DNA from: Paraktedonobacter sp035294465
GTDB lineage: Bacteria > Chloroflexota > Ktedonobacteria > Ktedonobacterales > Ktedonobacteraceae
NCBI GenBank assembly: GCA_035294465.1
Contig: DATGKW010000084.1
Coordinates: forward strand, 1 to 56,654
Direction: 5' to 3'
DNA length: 56,654 bases
The notes under the pieces were generated by a model. That model did no database searches, was not told the origin of the DNA, and saw only the letters and a program-made list of their open reading frames with translations. The translations under genes were made by a program, and so were the position numbers. This document shows positions 17,348 through 25,399 of the stretch, in pieces; position 1 is the first letter of the stretch, and every line of letters begins with the position of its first letter.

Positions 17348-18541
17348 ATGAAACACTCGCGGCCTCTCCACAATTCAGGAGAAGATGGGCTGGAGGTTGA
17401 GATAACGGATCTGCCGGAAGGAGGCGAGGATGCGGACCGCCCGATGATCTGGTTGGAACGTGTGCTGATGGCCTGGCAGCGCTCTGTGGCTCGTCACCCG
17501 AAATCGTGGCATCTGGCCAGCCTGCTGTCTCTCGGCATGCTTTTGCTGCTGGTGCTGGGATTTGGGTTTGGCAATCTCTTCGGGCTGTTTGCTGAGCGTC
17601 TTCCTTCGCAAAATAGCACGTTCGTTTTTCCAACCAGGCCGCCGTTCAATCCCAATCTCTATCCGCATAGCAACCATCCCGACGCGGTTTATAGCGGGCA
17701 TCAGGGCCTCGTCGATAACGTTGCCTGGTCTCCTGACGGCAAAAGTTTCGCGTCTGGAGGGTTTGATAACACGGTGCAGGTCTGGAATACGGTGACGAAG
17801 AAGAGGCTGGTGTACCGGGGCCATACTGATGAGGTTCTTGGCATTGCCTGGTCGCCCGATGGCAAGTATATCGCTTCGGCCAGCCGTGATATGACCGTGC
17901 AGATCTGGAATGCGACGAGTGGCGAACGGGTGTGGATCTATCACGATACCAGAGCCGTCTACAGTGTGGCCTGGTCGCCCAATGGCACGTTCATCGCGTT
18001 TGGAGACGATCTAAATCTCGTCTCTATCTGGAATGTGGTGGCGAACCGGGAGGTGCGTATCCTCAGCGGGCACCTGGGGGGCGTTCTGAGCATTGCCTGG
18101 TCGCCCGATGGAACGCGCCTGGCGACCTCTGGCCTGGATTTCACTGTGCGTATCTGGAAAGTCAGCAATGGCGAGCTGCTACTCATCTACGCTCATCACG
18201 ACGATGTGGTGCCGGCGGTGGCCTGGTCGCCCGACGGCAAGCTCATTGCCTCGGCCAGCCACGATACGACGGTCCAGGTCTGGAATGCCAATACAGGCAA
18301 GATCGTGCTCGATTATCAAGGCCATGATAACGCTGTGTATGGTCTGGCCTGGTCGCCTGATGGGAAAAGCATTGCTTCCGCCAGCGGAGATGGAACGGTT
18401 CAGGTCTGGTCGGCGAGCAACGGCGCTCATATCATGACCTATTTTGTGGCTGCGACCTGCGTGGCCTGGTCGCCCAATGGCAAGCAGATCGCCGTTGGCG
18501 TTCAGAACGGCCAGGTGGTAATCTGGAATATCCAGAAATAA
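17348..18541 (+). CDS. Membrane-anchored WD40-repeat beta-propeller protein
   Basis: Protein of 397 aa with a cytoplasmic N terminus, one transmembrane helix (about residues 58-85), then about seven WD40 repeats, each with WSPDGK and a terminal VW or IW dipeptide (VQVWN, VQIWN, VSIWN, VRIWK). The repeats form a complete seven-bladed propeller, expected to be extracytoplasmic if the helix acts as a signal anchor. Such propellers are protein-protein interaction platforms with no intrinsic catalytic activity, and the partner is unknown. I prefer ATG 17348 to the earlier in-frame ATG at 17309, which would lie upstream of the TATAAT promoter. The repeats are nearly identical at DNA level around GCCTGGTCGCC, implying recent internal duplication or gene conversion. 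Confidence 0.85.
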   Translation: MKHSRPLHNSGEDGLEVEITDLPEGGEDADRPMIWLERVLMAWQRSVARHPKSWHLASLLSLGMLLLLVLGFGFGNLFGLFAERLPSQNSTFVFPTRPPFNPNLYPHSNHPDAVYSGHQGLVDNVAWSPDGKSFASGGFDNTVQVWNTVTKKRLVYRGHTDEVLGIAWSPDGKYIASASRDMTVQIWNATSGERVWIYHDTRAVYSVAWSPNGTFIAFGDDLNLVSIWNVVANREVRILSGHLGGVLSIAWSPDGTRLATSGLDFTVRIWKVSNGELLLIYAHHDDVVPAVAWSPDGKLIASASHDTTVQVWNANTGKIVLDYQGHDNAVYGLAWSPDGKSIASASGDGTVQVWSASNGAHIMTYFVAATCVAWSPNGKQIAVGVQNGQVVIWNIQK

Positions 18542-18580
18542 AGGAAAAAGAGAGAGAAAGAAACGCGAAGGAGACGCCTT

Positions 18581-19744
18581 ATGTCGAGCGCTGCTCAGCG
18601 TGTAGCAACCTTTGGCACGACCATCTTCACAGAGATAAACCAGCTTGCTCAGCAATTCCAGGCGCTGAATCTTGGGCAGGGCAAGCCCGATTTCGATACA
18701 TCTTCGGAGATCCTTGATCGGCTCAAGTATTTTCTCTCGACCGGTCAGCACAATCAGTACGCGCCCGGCCCCGGCACGCCCGCCTTGCGCCAGGCCGTCG
18801 CAGACCACGCGAAGCGCTTTTATGGTCTGGATATCGATCCGGTTGAGGGAGTGGTTGTGACGGCAGGAGCAACTGAGGGGATTTTCGCCGCCGTTTTGGG
18901 GCTGGTTGATCCTGACGATGAAGTGATCGTCATCGAGCCATTCTACGATTCATATGTGCCCAACATCCTCATGGCGGGCGCGCGCCCGGTCTATGTACCA
19001 CTGCATCCGCCCGAATGGGCCTTCGATCCCGCCGAGCTGCGCGCCGCTTTTACAACACGTACCCGCGCGCTCATCCTGAATACGCCCCACAATCCTACCG
19101 GGCGCGTCTTCACGCGGGCCGAGCTTGAGATGATCGCTCAGCTCTGCATCGAACACGATGTGGCCGTGATTGCAGATGAAGTCTACGAGCACCTGTATTT
19201 CGCGCCTGCCGCGCATATCCCGATTGCCACGCTGCCTGGCATGTTCGAGCGCGTCGTGACCGTCAGTAGCGCAGGCAAGCTCTTTAGCGCCACCGGCTGG
19301 AAAATCGGCTGGGTCTATGGAGCGCCTGACCTGGTAGCGGGCGTGGGCAGGGCGCACCAGTTTATTACCTTTGCCGTGCATCATCCTACGCAGGAGGCCA
19401 TCGCCTACGCGCTCAATTTGCCCGATACATACTATACCGAATTTCAGGCCATGTACGCTGCCAAGCGCCAGCTAATGATGAGCGCGCTTGACGCAGCCGG
19501 TATGCCCTGCCGTGCGCCCGAAGGCACCTATTTCCTGCTGGCCAACTATTCTGCGCACTTTCAGGGGACGCCGCTGGAGTTTGTGCGCTACCTCACCCGC
19601 GAAATCGGCGTTGCTGGCATCCCACCCACCTCTTTCTATAGCCCTGAGCACGCCCATCTCTGCCAGGGCTACGTGCGTCTGGCCTTCTGTAAGAGCAATG
19701 AGATGCTTATCCAGGTGCGCGAGCGCTTGAATAAGTTGGGCTGA
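18581..19744 (+). CDS. PLP-dependent class I/II aminotransferase (kynurenine/methionine aminotransferase type)
   Basis: Fold-type I aminotransferase of 387 aa. It is closest in feel to the YbdL/KAT group that transfers the amino group of methionine, glutamine or aromatic amino acids to 2-oxo acids. Visible landmarks are NLGQGKPDF near the N terminus, the substrate-loop motif NTPHNPTGRVF, the PLP-contact Asp in ADEVYEHL, and the Schiff-base lysine Lys233 in SSAGKLFSATGWKIGW. GAAGGAGA precedes the ATG at good distance. It lies 39 bases after the WD40 gene and ends 1 base before the tRNA-Gln promoter. The exact substrate cannot be read from sequence. Confidence 0.88.
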   Translation: MSSAAQRVATFGTTIFTEINQLAQQFQALNLGQGKPDFDTSSEILDRLKYFLSTGQHNQYAPGPGTPALRQAVADHAKRFYGLDIDPVEGVVVTAGATEGIFAAVLGLVDPDDEVIVIEPFYDSYVPNILMAGARPVYVPLHPPEWAFDPAELRAAFTTRTRALILNTPHNPTGRVFTRAELEMIAQLCIEHDVAVIADEVYEHLYFAPAAHIPIATLPGMFERVVTVSSAGKLFSATGWKIGWVYGAPDLVAGVGRAHQFITFAVHHPTQEAIAYALNLPDTYYTEFQAMYAAKRQLMMSALDAAGMPCRAPEGTYFLLANYSAHFQGTPLEFVRYLTREIGVAGIPPTSFYSPEHAHLCQGYVRLAFCKSNEMLIQVRERLNKLG

Positions 19745-19773
19745 TTGACAAATTATCTCTAGTCGTGTAGTAT
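19745..19773 (+). promoter_or_regulatory. Sigma-70-like promoter of tRNA-Gln
   Basis: TTGACA (19745-19750), a 17-base spacer and TAGTAT (19768-19773), directly after the aminotransferase stop codon. Hexamers and spacing are identical to those before tRNA-Trp. Confidence 0.8.
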
Positions 19774-19829
19774 ACAGTGCGTGCGATGCAGAGCCGTGGG
19801 TTTCCTCCAACTCTCTTCTCGTACCATAT

Positions 19830-19901
19830 TCGGGCGTGGCCAAGCGGTAAGGCAGTAGACTTTGGATCTACGATTCCCAGGTTCGAATCCTGGCGCCCGA
19901 G
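19830..19901 (+). tRNA. tRNA-Gln (anticodon UUG, TTG in DNA)
   Basis: Acceptor TCGGGCG (19830-19836) pairs with CGCCCGA (19894-19900), discriminator G. The anticodon stem GTAGA/TCTAC encloses CTTTGGA, anticodon UUG. The T arm is CCAGG-TTCGAAT-CCTGG. No CCA is encoded. Seven T residues (19902-19908) follow the discriminator, so the acceptor/T-arm structure itself could help end transcription. glmU starts 58 bases further on. Confidence 0.95.
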
Positions 19902-19959
19902 TTTTTTTATAATGTGATGTGGGGCTGTCATTAAAAGAGATTTATAAGGCTTTCCTCTT

Positions 19960-21393
19960 ATGAAGACTACATATGCAGCGGTTGTGCTGGCGGGCGGGAA
20001 GGGAACCCGCATGCGTTCAAATCTCCCTAAGGTGCTCCATCAAGTTGCGGGCTTGCCTCTACTGGCCTATGTGCTGGAGGCGCTGGAAGATATTCCAGGC
20101 ACGTCCGCATTTGCTCCCTTTCAATCCTCACTGGCGGGGCATCGTCCGGTAGTTGTGGTGGGCTATGGTGCGGATCAGATTGCCGCAAGCTTTGGCGAGC
20201 GCTGTGGGTATGCCTTGCAGGCGGAGCAACTGGGCACCGGCCACGCCGTTCTGATGGCTCAGGAGGCAGTGGACGCGCTGGAGCCACAGCCGGAAATCGT
20301 GCTGGTTTGTTATGGAGATACGCCTCTGGTGAAGGGTGAGGTGCTGGCCCGCGTGCTGGTAGAACATATCTCGCGCCGGGCTACGATCACCTTTCTGACC
20401 GCTCTGGCCGAGCTGCCTTCCGATTATGGGCGCGTGATCCGCGATGGTGAGGGACGCGTGCAAGAGATAGTTGAGGTAAAGAGAGCGAGCGAAGAGCAGA
20501 AGCAGATTCGCGAGGTTAACTCTGGCGTCTATTGTTTTGAGCGCGCGTGGCTCTGGCAAGAACTGGCGAATTTGCCGCGCAATCCCTCTGGCGAATATTA
20601 CCTGACCGATCTGGTGGGCATTGCCAGTTCTCAGGGGCGGACCGTTGCGACGGTCGGCGGCTCGCTGGATGAGACTGTCGGCATTAATAATCGCGTCCAA
20701 CTCGCTGAGGTCGAGCAATTACTGCGCCGGCGTATCCTGGAGCGTCATATGTATGCTGGCGTAACGATCATCGATCCCGCCACTACCTATATCGATGCCG
20801 GGGTAGAGATTGGCTCTGATACTGTCATCCTGCCCGGAACCCTGCTTAGCGGCTCGACGCGCATTGGTTCCTTCTGCCGCATTGGGCCGGGAACAACCAT
20901 CGAGAATTCCACCATCGGGGATGGCTGCGTGGTGTGCCAGTCGGTAGTGGAAGAGACGACTTTTGAGGATGGCGTGAAGATCGGTCCGTTCAGCCATTGC
21001 CGCCCCGGAGCCTATCTTGCGCGCAATGTACACATGGGGAATTTTGGCGAAGTCAAAAACTCGTATATTGGCCCGGAAACGGATATCCACCACTTTAGCT
21101 ATATTGGTGATGCCACGCTTGGAGAAAAGGTCAATATCGGAGCTGGGACAGTGACCTGCAATTACGATGGCGTGCGCAAGAACCGTACAAGTATTGGTGC
21201 TGGAGCATTCATCGGAAGTGATACAATGTTAGTGGCTCCCGTCACAGTAGGCGAACATGCAACAACGGGAGCTGGCTCGGTCGTCAAGCATGATGTTCCT
21301 CCTGGAGCAGTGGTTGCAGGAGTACCCGCTCGTCTCCTGCGTTCTTCGCAGCCGACGGACAGCTCACTGACCGACGGCGGCAAAAAGGAGTAA
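19960..21393 (+). CDS. glmU: Bifunctional N-acetylglucosamine-1-phosphate uridyltransferase / glucosamine-1-phosphate acetyltransferase
   Basis: Makes UDP-GlcNAc for peptidoglycan and surface glycans. The N-terminal nucleotidyltransferase domain (about 1-240) has the signature LAGGKGTRM at 10-18 and Lys24. The C-terminal left-handed beta-helix (about 260-455) shows hexapeptide repeats and the acetyltransferase segment NIGAGTVTCNYDG. Length 477 aa is typical, with a short acidic tail. The ribosome-binding site is weak. It ends 10 bases before the next gene, so the two are probably co-transcribed. UDP-GlcNAc supply links it to the EPS cluster and the GlcNAc PTS operon in this window. Confidence 0.95.
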   Translation: MKTTYAAVVLAGGKGTRMRSNLPKVLHQVAGLPLLAYVLEALEDIPGTSAFAPFQSSLAGHRPVVVVGYGADQIAASFGERCGYALQAEQLGTGHAVLMAQEAVDALEPQPEIVLVCYGDTPLVKGEVLARVLVEHISRRATITFLTALAELPSDYGRVIRDGEGRVQEIVEVKRASEEQKQIREVNSGVYCFERAWLWQELANLPRNPSGEYYLTDLVGIASSQGRTVATVGGSLDETVGINNRVQLAEVEQLLRRRILERHMYAGVTIIDPATTYIDAGVEIGSDTVILPGTLLSGSTRIGSFCRIGPGTTIENSTIGDGCVVCQSVVEETTFEDGVKIGPFSHCRPGAYLARNVHMGNFGEVKNSYIGPETDIHHFSYIGDATLGEKVNIGAGTVTCNYDGVRKNRTSIGAGAFIGSDTMLVAPVTVGEHATTGAGSVVKHDVPPGAVVAGVPARLLRSSQPTDSSLTDGGKKE

Positions 21394-21403
21394 AGAGAGT
21401 CCT

Positions 21404-22852
21404 ATGGACGGCGGTGGCCTAGCCGAGGCGGCCTTAGCGGTCGCCCGTGCCACAAGCAATTTTCAATGGCCACAATTCGATGCAGAAGCGTGGTTCCAAC
21501 TTATCCTGCTTATTGTCTGTCTGATCTTATGTGCCCTGGCATCTGCCTCAGAAACCGCTCTGACCTCGGTTAGTCGCATCAAGCTCAAAAATATGGCCGA
21601 AGAAGGCGATAAAAAAGCCGCTGAAATCGAACAGCTTCTGGCCAACCCAAACGTTTTTCTTTCAACCATTCTTGTTGTCAACAGCGTAGCGGTAATCATT
21701 GCCTCCAGTATGGCTACAGTGCTGGCCTTGCGTTTCTCGCCAGCCTGGGGCGAGTTGATTGCAACCATTCTGATCTCTCTCGTTGTCTTGATGTTTTGTG
21801 AGATTGCCCCGAAGACCGCAGCAGTGCAGAATCCCATGCGCTGGGCGCGTACGCTGGCGGGTCCTGTGCGCGGCGCGGCGCGGCTTCTTCGCCCGATTGT
21901 CTGGGCCTTGACCGCGATTACGAAAGGTCTGGTCCGCCTGATGGGCGGCCAGAGTGTGCGCCACGGACCGTTTGTGACAGAGGAGGAGCTGCGCATGCTG
22001 GTGACTGTTGGCGAGGAAGAAGGCGTGCTGGAAGAAGCAGAGACGGAGATGATTCACAGCATCTTCGAGTTTGCCGATACACCCGTGCGCGAAGTGATGG
22101 TCCCGCGCATTGATATGGTGGCTCTGGAAAGCGACGCCACGGTAGACCAGGCGGTGGATCGGGCGCTGGAAGGCGGCTTCTCGCGTATCCCGGTTTACGA
22201 GGAAACAATCGATAATATTATTGGTGTCCTCTATACTAAAGATATGCTCAAGCAATTGCGTGAGGGACACAACACACAGCCGATTCGTGAACTGGTGCGC
22301 CCGGCCTACTTTGTGCCTGAGACCAAGAAACTGGATGACCTCTTGCGTGAGATTCGCCAGCAGCGGGTACACATGGTAATCGTGATCGATGAATATGGCT
22401 CGGTTTCCGGCCTGGTCACAATCGAGGATCTGATGGAAGAGATTGTAGGCGACATCAAAGACGAGTTTGACAAGGAAGAGCTGGTCTACGAGCAAGTTGG
22501 CGCAAATGAGTACATCTTCTCTGCCAGAATTAGCATTGACGATTTCAACGACATCATGGATACAAGGCTGGAGAACGAGGGATACGACACGCTGGGTGGG
22601 TTTCTCTATGCCCAGCTTGATAAGATCCCGGTTGCCGGCGATGCTGTCACCTTCGAGAATTATCGTTTCACCGTCCTGACTACGCGTGGCCGGCGCATTA
22701 CTCGCGTCCAGGTTGAGCGTCTGCTTAAGCCGATGCAGCAAGAACGAGATCACTCCGGGTCGCTGCTCTTGCCGGAGGCGAGGCCCGAAAAGAACGAACG
22801 GTGGGGAAGCGAGAATCTGGAGCAGCCCAGGCAGTCTGGTATCACGAAATGA
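21404..22852 (+). CDS. CNNM/CorC-family (TlyC-like) membrane transporter with CBS domains
   Basis: Protein of 482 aa with the three-part architecture of the family: a DUF21/CNNM membrane domain (about 25-200, with SASETALTSVSRIKLK and several helices), a CBS pair (about 215-345, starting VREVMVPRIDMVAL and containing VIDEYGSVSGLVTIEDLMEE), and a C-terminal CorC_HlyC domain (about 360-450). Members export Mg2+ or Co2+; the old name hemolysin C is misleading. The start follows glmU closely and the stop lies 14 bases before the HMG-CoA lyase gene, which makes a likely glmU-CNNM-mvaB operon. Confidence 0.92.
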   Translation: MDGGGLAEAALAVARATSNFQWPQFDAEAWFQLILLIVCLILCALASASETALTSVSRIKLKNMAEEGDKKAAEIEQLLANPNVFLSTILVVNSVAVIIASSMATVLALRFSPAWGELIATILISLVVLMFCEIAPKTAAVQNPMRWARTLAGPVRGAARLLRPIVWALTAITKGLVRLMGGQSVRHGPFVTEEELRMLVTVGEEEGVLEEAETEMIHSIFEFADTPVREVMVPRIDMVALESDATVDQAVDRALEGGFSRIPVYEETIDNIIGVLYTKDMLKQLREGHNTQPIRELVRPAYFVPETKKLDDLLREIRQQRVHMVIVIDEYGSVSGLVTIEDLMEEIVGDIKDEFDKEELVYEQVGANEYIFSARISIDDFNDIMDTRLENEGYDTLGGFLYAQLDKIPVAGDAVTFENYRFTVLTTRGRRITRVQVERLLKPMQQERDHSGSLLLPEARPEKNERWGSENLEQPRQSGITK

Positions 22853-22866
22853 GGTAGGAGGGCGTC

Positions 22867-23784
22867 ATGGCGATTGTAGCCGCTTTGCCACGTGCGGTGC
22901 GGGTTGTAGAGGTTGGTCCACGCGATGGCTTGCAAAACGAGAAGGCGCTGGTCCCGACAGAGCAGAAAGTTCGGTTTATTCAGATGTTGGCAGAGGCTGG
23001 CCTGCCGGTAGTCGAAGCCACTTCGTTTGTCAGTCCGCGAGCGGTCCCGCAGTTAAGCGACGCGGGTGAGGTCATGGCGCAACTCAAGCGCTTGCCCACG
23101 ACGGAATACCCGGTCCTTGTGCCAAACCTCAAAGGGATGGAGCGAGCGATGGCGGCGGGAGTGCGTGCTATCGCTGTGTTCACGGCAGCCAGCGAAAGCT
23201 TCACGCGTCACAATATTAACGCGACCATTGCCGAGAGTCTGGCCAATTTTCGCCCAGTTGTTGCCCAGGCTCAACAGGCCGGTATATCCACACGTGGCTA
23301 CATCTCCACCGTCTTTGGCTGCCCCTATGAAGGCGCGGTTGATCCACAGCAAGTGCTGCGCGTGGCCCTTGAACTGCTAGAGATGGGTGTCAATGAGCTT
23401 TCGCTGGGGGACACGATTGGCGTGGCTACTCCCAATCAGGTAGAAGACGTGATCAATCTGCTGGTCAACGAAGGCCAGATCCCGCTCTCGCGACTGGCCG
23501 TGCATTTTCACGACACACGCGGCACAGCCCTGGCCAACGTCCTGCTGGCCCTGCAAATGGGCATTACCACTATTGATTCTTCCGCGGGCGGCCTGGGCGG
23601 CTGCCCCTACGCGCCGGGCGCTGCGGGCAACCTGGCCACCGAAGATCTGCTCTACATGCTGCACGGCCTGGGCATCTCCACCGGCGTTGACCTGGAAGAG
23701 GTCGTGGCCGCCACGCGTTTTATTGCGCCGTGGCTCAATCACGCGCCAACCAGCAAGTATTACCAGGCCGCGATTGCTCCCTAA
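22867..23784 (+). CDS. mvaB: Hydroxymethylglutaryl-CoA lyase
   Basis: Cleaves HMG-CoA to acetoacetate and acetyl-CoA in leucine degradation or ketone metabolism. TIM-barrel HMGL-like protein of 305 aa with the N-terminal signature VGPRDGLQNE, the metal ligands in HFHDTRGTA, and the catalytic-cysteine loop GGLGGCPYAPGA. GTAGGAGG lies before the ATG. It is convergent with the S41 peptidase gene and overlaps it by 4 bases, the two stop codons being interlocked in CTAA. Related lyases such as isopropylmalate synthase are much longer, so the call is firm. Confidence 0.94.
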   Translation: MAIVAALPRAVRVVEVGPRDGLQNEKALVPTEQKVRFIQMLAEAGLPVVEATSFVSPRAVPQLSDAGEVMAQLKRLPTTEYPVLVPNLKGMERAMAAGVRAIAVFTAASESFTRHNINATIAESLANFRPVVAQAQQAGISTRGYISTVFGCPYEGAVDPQQVLRVALELLEMGVNELSLGDTIGVATPNQVEDVINLLVNEGQIPLSRLAVHFHDTRGTALANVLLALQMGITTIDSSAGGLGGCPYAPGAAGNLATEDLLYMLHGLGISTGVDLEEVVAATRFIAPWLNHAPTSKYYQAAIAP

Positions 23785-25172
23785 TGGCTTTGCAGGTAGT
23801 TAATCGCTGAGATCAATTGCACATCGTTACTTTTCAGTATCTGTGCTAGCGTCATGTTGTTTTGGGTCAACATGTCCGGTGTTAGGACGTTGTTCAGGTT
23901 CATTGGAATGTTGTAGCCTTTAGTAGGCTGGATCTTTGTCTTGCGAATAAACTTGCCGTCAGGGGTCAGCCACTCGTCAACACCGAGCAGGATGGCCGAG
24001 CCGTCCGAGAGGTCGAATTCCTGCAAGACAGTGCCTGTGCCGTAGGTTGGGGTGCCTATCACTATGGCGCGTCCGTTGTCCTGTAAGGCCGCAGTAACAA
24101 TTTCCGCTGCGCTGGCCGTATTCTCATTGACCAGTACGACCATGGGTATCTTCGTATCCACCGTTTGTCCGGTAACAGTGTACTTCGTCTGGTGTCCTGA
24201 GCTATCCTGCTGAATTACGACGGTGCCGCTGGCCATAAATTCGCTGGCCGTGTCGATTGCCTCCTGCAGATAGCCGCCGGGGTTGTTGCGCAGGTCTAGA
24301 ATGATCTTGGTCGCGCCCTCTTTTTTCGCCTGCAAAATGGCGGTTTTCAACTCGTCAGAAACGCCGCTGGAGAACTGCACGATCTGGATATCGGCAATAT
24401 GATCTTCCGGGATATAGTGCATAGTCACATTGGGTACCTGGATCTGGGCGCGTATGATCTTGAAGGTCAGTATCTGGCCTGTCGAGGGGCGGCGTACTGT
24501 GATGGAAACGGGCGTTCCGGCCGGGCCCTGGATGAGCGGTTGGACGGCGCTCTGATCCATACCCACGATATTTTTTCCGTTAACTTCGATGATGATATCT
24601 CCAGCCTTTAAGCCGGCCTTCTGTGCGGGCGCTCCTGGAATAGTGGAGGTAATAGAGATGTCTTTTGTCTTAGGATCTTGCTGGATGTAAATGCCAACGC
24701 CCGCGAAGGTCCCGCTGAGCTGCTGCTGCTCAGCTTTCACGTCCTGGGGAGTCAGAAAGCGTGTATGGCCAGTGTCTCCCAGGTCGTTGAGCATCGCTCT
24801 GATAGCGTCGTAAGACATTTGCTGATAATTGATGGCCTTGCGATCAACGTAGTTCTGATCAATGATGCTCCAGGCTTGCTGGATCAAGTTAGCGTATTTT
24901 TGCGATTGAGTACCTGGCGAATAATAGGAAGAAGTATAGGCTTGATGGGAGAACCAGCCACCGAGGAAAGCAATGGCCATAAAGGCGACTGTCATAACAA
25001 TCTGGGTCAGAATGCGCCGGCGTCGCTGCTCTTTTTCCTCCATAAGACGCTGCTGGTTCGCGTCCTCCGGTTGCTCAGCTTCGTCGGATGAGGCAAGTTG
25101 TCCATCTGGGGGAAGTATTTGCTGCTCTTTTTTTTCTGGCTGTTCGTACCAGCGAGGATCATCATATCTCAC
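23781..25172 (-). CDS. S41 family C-terminal processing peptidase (CtpA-like) lacking the usual catalytic lysine
   Basis: Extracytoplasmic PDZ-peptidase of 463 aa with a basic N terminus, one transmembrane anchor (about 54-75), a PDZ domain (about 150-235) and the S41 core. The nucleophile is predicted as Ser354 in NENTASAAEIV. In canonical CtpA the partner lysine sits in a TFGKG motif; here the matching segment reads TYGTG with Thr379 at that position. The oxyanion region LRNNPGGYLQEA and the downstream DLSDGSA strand are intact. The enzyme may use another base, as some relatives may, or be a non-catalytic scaffold. It lies downstream of infC behind a long hairpin, so it is probably transcribed from its own promoter. 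Confidence 0.9.
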   Translation of the reverse strand: MRYDDPRWYEQPEKKEQQILPPDGQLASSDEAEQPEDANQQRLMEEKEQRRRRILTQIVMTVAFMAIAFLGGWFSHQAYTSSYYSPGTQSQKYANLIQQAWSIIDQNYVDRKAINYQQMSYDAIRAMLNDLGDTGHTRFLTPQDVKAEQQQLSGTFAGVGIYIQQDPKTKDISITSTIPGAPAQKAGLKAGDIIIEVNGKNIVGMDQSAVQPLIQGPAGTPVSITVRRPSTGQILTFKIIRAQIQVPNVTMHYIPEDHIADIQIVQFSSGVSDELKTAILQAKKEGATKIILDLRNNPGGYLQEAIDTASEFMASGTVVIQQDSSGHQTKYTVTGQTVDTKIPMVVLVNENTASAAEIVTAALQDNGRAIVIGTPTYGTGTVLQEFDLSDGSAILLGVDEWLTPDGKFIRKTKIQPTKGYNIPMNLNNVLTPDMLTQNNMTLAQILKSNDVQLISAINYLQSH

Positions 25173-25298
25173 CTGGTGCCTCCGTCTCTTTACAAATCAC
25201 GTCCCTGTGCCCGGCCAGGCACAGCGTTGTGTAGGTGTTCCTTCGCTCCGGTCGTCGAAGGAGGGAAGATATCGATTGTCTTCAATTGCTGCGGGAAG

Positions 25299-25342
25299 AA
25301 GAAACAGGGATGTAGTTTTTACAAACTGCACCCCTGTTTCTT
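25299..25342 (-). terminator. Long hairpin terminator downstream of infC
   Basis: Outer arms AAGAAACAGGG (25299-25309) and CCCTGTTTCTT (25332-25342) pair perfectly over 11 bp. After a one-base mismatch on each side an 8-bp inner stem (25311-25318 with 25323-25330, one G-T pair) closes a 4-base loop. Read on the reverse strand the right side of the hairpin is T-rich and continues into TTCTTCCC. It lies 58 bases after the infC stop. Confidence 0.7.
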
Positions 25343-25399
25343 TGTCTTCTGCTCTCTGCCCGTCATTTTGTCAGTCTATACTCCGGGACAGATAAGACG

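Noticed and set aside
17698..18535. Repeated GCCTGGTCGCC units as a DNA repeat array or CRISPR
   Set aside because: They encode the WSPDG motif of successive WD40 blades in one frame; spacing is one blade (about 126 bases) and the intervening sequence is coding.
21662..22753. Reverse-strand open frame of 363 codons inside the CNNM/CorC gene
   Set aside because: Antisense to conserved DUF21 and CBS domains; composition rich in His, Asn and Gln as expected for a shadow frame.
21404..22852. Annotation as a hemolysin or virulence factor
   Set aside because: The DUF21-CBS-CorC architecture belongs to metal exporters; the hemolysin name is historical.
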